From the NCBI GenBank assembly GCA_030490835.1, contig CM059971.1:122234564-122298563 (forward strand): a stretch of DNA of 64,000 bases, written 5' to 3'. Every line of letters begins with the position of its first letter. Positions within the stretch are counted from its first letter, which is position 1. The notes beneath the pieces were generated by a model, which worked only from the letters and a program-made list of their open reading frames with translations, ran no database searches and was not told the DNA's origin. The DNA comes from Annona cherimola (lineage: Eukaryota > Streptophyta > Magnoliopsida > Magnoliales > Annonaceae). A program made the translations under genes and the position numbers. Below are positions 60,154 to 64,000 of the stretch, one piece after another.

Positions 60154-61948
60154 ATGGGTGCAAGTCGGTTCGGGTATCCCCGGGTAGGGGTGGAACCTAC
60201 CCTTACCCATTTTTTAAAAATGTCTACCCTACTCTATTTTAGACCGGGTCGGTCTGAAGGTTACCCTACCCAATTTTTTCAAGTGCGGGTCGGTTCCGGT
60301 TCGGTTCCAAATCGGTTTCTAAAAACGTCATGCATCCAACTTGGCTCCAAATACAGAAATACTATATTCTGAAAAGAATTTTTCAATGAAACAGAAATAT
60401 CAACATATCAAGTTGGAGACATTAATACATGTAGAAATTTTCACAATCAAATAGTAATTGATATGCAAATAACAACAATGATTTGCTAGCTGTAACTACA
60501 TGTTTGCTGCTTGCTGCCTGCTACAAGCTGCTGTTGGAACTTGGAAGTCGCTAAGTAAAGGAAACATGGGTGAGGAGAAATTAGAAACAGAGCAGCTAGA
60601 GTTGCTGTTTTGATTTTTTTTTGAAAAAAAGAATTTTTGTTGTTGGCTAGGGTTTGCACTGTAAAGACAAGGGAGAAGAGCTGAAGGCTTAGAGATGAGA
60701 GAGAAGGAGAATCAGAAGCAAGGAGAAAGGAATCGGAAGCAGGGAGAAGGAAATCAAAAGTAGAGAGAAGAGAATCGAAAGCTATTGGAAGGGAATCGAA
60801 AGCAAGGAGGTCGAAATGGAGAGGTGGTGAGGTCGAGAGGCTGTCAATGATCAATGGGTAGGGAGACAAGGCTTGAGAGGGGAAGATGGTGACTAGTGAG
60901 GTGGCCGGAGATGTTGTTGATGAGAGCAAGCCGGAGAGTTGCCACATGCAACTGTGCAGATAGGTGATGGCAACTGGTGTGGGTAGAAAGAGCAGCCGAA
61001 GAGGTTGCTAATGATCATCAATAGATGGAGAGGTGGAGTGGCAGACATGGGAGCAATGCAATCGAGGCTCCTGTCATCAATCTGAACGAAAAATGAAAAT
61101 GGAAGACGCGAGGGATAAGTAAATCGTGAGAGGCAAGCACAAATTTGGAATTCATAAGGCGTGGGATTTGGGAACAAGGAGGACGAAATCAACGACCCGG
61201 CTGAATTGTAACCAATCGCAAAAATCTCGGTTCGACCACTATTTTTTGTTTGTATGATGTTAGATATGTCTGAACATACAAAATTCAGAAAAGCATGAAA
61301 ATAAAATGTAAAAAGCTAAGAGGAGAATTCCAAACAGACAACATTTGCTTGAAAAACTGCAACCTGCTTACCCGACGAATGAATGAATTCCAAACAGGTC
61401 TGCACACGAAAGAGGAGGAGTTGTAAGGCCAGGGAAGCTGGGAAGGAAGCTGCGAATATCGCTTTTGCAGTTGTCTAGCTGTGCACGGACAGATCTAATC
61501 TGGGCAAATCGCAAATGTGGAAACTGGAAATGAGAAGCAGAGGGTCGGGGGGAGAGAGAGAGAGAGACAGAGAAGCCCGGAAGGACTGAAGCTACGCCGG
61601 CGAGAAGAATGGCCGCAAACAGCCACGCACCGGCACCGGCACTGACAGCAGTTCGGTGTATCGCAGACGACGCAGAGGAGAGAAGAAAGGTTTAGCCGTT
61701 TAGGGTTGGCGTATCGCAGCCGTAGGGCAGTTCGTCGAGACGGGATTCAATTGGGGATTTAGGGCTGGCCGGCTGGGGGAGATTTTAATATTATATTATA
61801 AATAATATATATACTATAGTATATGAAATCCGGGTCGGTTTCGGGTACCTAGCACCGGAACCGACCCCTAATCGAATTTGAACGGGTATTTTACCAGTGG
61901 AACCGAACCGACCCGAATTCGGGTACCCGGACCGACTTGCACCCCTAG
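60154..61948. mobile_element. hAT-like non-autonomous element, 1.8 kb
   Basis: Left end ATGGGTGCAAGTCGGTTCGG. The right end, read inward, is CTAGGGGTGCAAGTCGGTCC. Both are flanked by a perfect 8-bp duplication CTGGCCAT (60146-60153 and 61949-61956). Subterminal DNA is rich in CGGGTA and GGTTCGG. The interior has no transposase. It includes GA-rich tandem repeats at 60690-60815 and a GC-rich part at 61550-61780 whose source is not recognised. Confidence 0.82.
60690..60815. repeat. About 21-bp GA-rich tandem repeat inside the hAT-like element
   Basis: Units resemble GAGAAGGAAATCGAAAGCAGG with variation, about six copies. On the minus strand they give a Ser/Leu/Asp-rich periodic open frame (FDSLLSTFDFLLPASDS), which I read as a by-product of the repeat. 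Confidence 0.7.
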
Positions 61949-61956
61949 CTGGCCAT

Positions 61957-64000
61957 GACCCATGACATAACCTTCCACAGCCTATAGAAGTCCTTAAACC
62001 AGGACTCGTATGCATTTAACCCCTTTATTATCAGCTCAATTCGTCTTTGCTGCGTGTCTTACGTGGAGGACTTACTTGCCTGCAATGTGCGCCAAACCTG
62101 ACCCTATCACCCCCTCATTTAGGATTCCATTTTTGTACCTGCCAAAAGTCTTCAACTGACCAAATATCTTGCTACTAACGGCAAATATAAAGACGATGCC
62201 AGAGTAGCCGGATATTATGAGAGAAGCTGCCAGGCCACCTAAAAAGAAGGAGAGAGAGAGATCTTAGGCCTTGGCATGTGATGATTGATTCCATTCACAT
62301 GCCCATTTTCAAATTTCAATTCCTTCCACTCCTGCTCCACCTGGTTACATTGAAAGCACGGATGAATCCCATTTCCACCACAAAAAAAGAGAAGTGGGTC
62401 ACCACTCCCGAATAATACTACTCTGCCCCCTGTTGGTACGTGCAACTGTGGTTGATTTTGGTCCTCATTTCTTGGTCCACTCGTGCTGGGAAGGCCACCG
62501 AAATGCGCTGGTGAATGTGCCAACTCGCTGAGAAAGATCATACGTACCAAGCCAAATTTGCCACTTGACGCTTATGCGCTGCGGCGGCCATCTGACGCAC
62601 CTCTCCAAGTTGCGTCGCAGCAATGCAGCAGGGCCGGATCCCATCTGGAAAGTGGAAATGGAGTTCGAATGTACCCCACTGAAGGGCAGGTGAATTAGAT
62701 GGCGAGCGTTGAGAGGATGAATTTGGATCCCCGACATTGCTGTAGGATAGGTAGGATCTAGGAATATGCCATTCTAGAATTTTCGAGGTGCTGTTTCATG
62801 CACACGTGGTGTATTTATCTGTTTTATGGCACTTTTAATTGGGCAAAGAAATTCTTCAAGAGTGCTAAGTCTTCACGTTGCAAGCATAGCCCACAATTTA
62901 GTGGCAGGTCATTTGTCAGACATTTCATAAAAAAACAACGTTGCTCATTGCACTACGTGATAACCATATTTATCTTCGAGAATTTTTTTTTTTTTTTTTT
63001 CCTCAATGTTATCCATATTTTCAAATTTTATTTCTTGTCTTATCAAATAAATATAAATATTTTGCGTTTTTTCCCCACCTCTTTATACTGATATTATCCC
63101 TAGTCTGCTTCCACACCATGCATTTCCGTGTACACTTTCTTGAGACATTCTCCGTCACAACTCTTTATAAAATTCCACAGTCGGAACACATCAAAGAATT
63201 TTTTGCTCCAAGTTGATAAAGGGCAAGCACCAATAACATAGATTAGCTCTCTCGCAACCGGTGTAGCACGCTTGCTCTTTTCAGTAATTGTTGTCGTCCA
63301 AGTCTCATTAGGGGAGTATTTTCCTACCCAAAATGAAAGTAAGAATTTCAGTTTCTTTCTTTCTTTCTTTCTTCTTTTTTAAACTAGTTGTTTGTTACTT
63401 TTTCTTTTCTTTTTTCCCCCCTAGATTAGTTGATAGTTCCTTGTTGCAGCCTCCAAGAAGAAGGGGTTGTGGTGACATGGCTTTCGGCTCACCGGGGGCA
63501 TATGCTTTGTATTTCTCCTCCTCTGTACAACAGAATTCAAGAGTTAAATCCACATTTGCTCATCCTATAAATAAACCACTGCATCGTCATACACCATAAC
63601 ACGCACCAGCTACTCTTTCCGTTGAAATTTGAGGTTTGGCAGCCAAACGAAACCGTCTGCCAGGAAGAAAACGTTAGATAGGGGAGAAATACACCATAAA
63701 TTTTTAGTGACCTTATAAACACTTAAGAGTTTGGCTCCACTACTTGCACCAGCTCCTTAAGAATGATAGAGAATATTGCTCTCCAAAAAAAGAAAAAAGA
63801 AAAGAAAAGAAAAGTGTAACTGCCCACCTTGTGAGCACAAGAAATGTATCATTTACCAAAAGTTAGGCTAATTTACGAATGATCAGGTTATTTGAAACTC
63901 TATTGGACAATTAAGAAGAAATACGCAAATTGATTGGCCATGGAAAGCAGTGTGGGGCAAAATACATTTCTGTTCACTGACAAGAGCCAAATGAGGGATA
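61957..64000. other. Intergenic right edge
   Basis: No gene supported. Composition is more balanced than elsewhere, with short open frames on both strands at 62240-62740 and 63330-63600 that match nothing I know. CT-rich low-complexity runs lie at 63350-63425 and a GA-rich run at 63785-63815. A promoter or untranslated exon of a gene beyond the edge cannot be excluded. Confidence 0.4.

Noticed and set aside
60486..61192. Minus-strand open frames of 153 and 99 codons
   Set aside because: They consist of the GA-rich tandem repeat and flanking DNA inside a hAT-like element, with low-complexity Ser/Leu content.
62239..63599. Short open frames near the right edge as exons of a further gene
   Set aside because: No recognisable domains, no consistent splice pattern, and low-complexity runs interrupt the region.

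Overview
The window is nuclear DNA of a flowering plant. It is AT-rich, its genes carry GT-AG introns, and most of its length is intergenic DNA full of small transposable elements. I cannot name the species. Five host genes are supported. (1) An NSUN6-type RNA cytosine-5 methyltransferase gene lies on the minus strand with 12 exons (118-12419). (2) A small intronless gene encodes an acidic protein of unknown function (37485-37958, plus). (3) An intronless organellar-type PPR protein gene starts at 40461 (plus). (4) A prefoldin subunit 6 gene has 5 exons (44016-46791, minus). (5) A DUF642 cell-wall protein gene has 4 exons (52761-59574, plus). All exon joins were worked out by hand. The three spliced genes stay in frame throughout, giving 652, 130 and 389 residues. 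The genes look like unrelated housekeeping and cell-wall genes, not a cluster.

Between 24.6 and 33.3 kb lies the most unusual structure. A 5'-truncated LINE (24612-24768 continuing at 31804-33280) is interrupted by a 7,033-bp element (24769-31801). The element has hAT-like ends (CATTG.../...CACTG), ACCGG-rich subterminal DNA and an 8-bp target duplication (AGCTTACG/AGCTTACC). Removing the element plus one duplication rejoins the LINE reading frame exactly. Inside are pieces of at least six host genes, side by side and in both orientations: S-adenosylhomocysteine hydrolase, PP2C phosphatase, a DnaJ-like N-terminus, proteasome RPT5 (antisense), an AUX1/LAX auxin carrier, CCT-delta chaperonin, and probably a receptor-kinase tail. 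A series of five minisatellite arrays with different periods (48, about 150, 29, 41 and 35 bp) and a TATA box follow. A second hAT-like element (30587-31665, TSD GGTTGAAC) is nested inside it.

The rest is mobile-element debris with clear family structure. There are two more hAT-like elements with 8-bp duplications (21048-22268 and 60154-61948). A Harbinger/Tourist-like MITE family with GGTGTGTTTGG ends includes two collinear copies. There is also a family of about 340-bp foldback elements, a second foldback family with GTTACATAGAAGT ends, and a tRNA-derived SINE family with two copies. Two nearly bodiless poly(A) retropositions complete the list. Introns of NSUN6, PFD6 and the DUF642 gene hold several of these insertions. 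No rRNA or tRNA gene and no CRISPR array was recognised.
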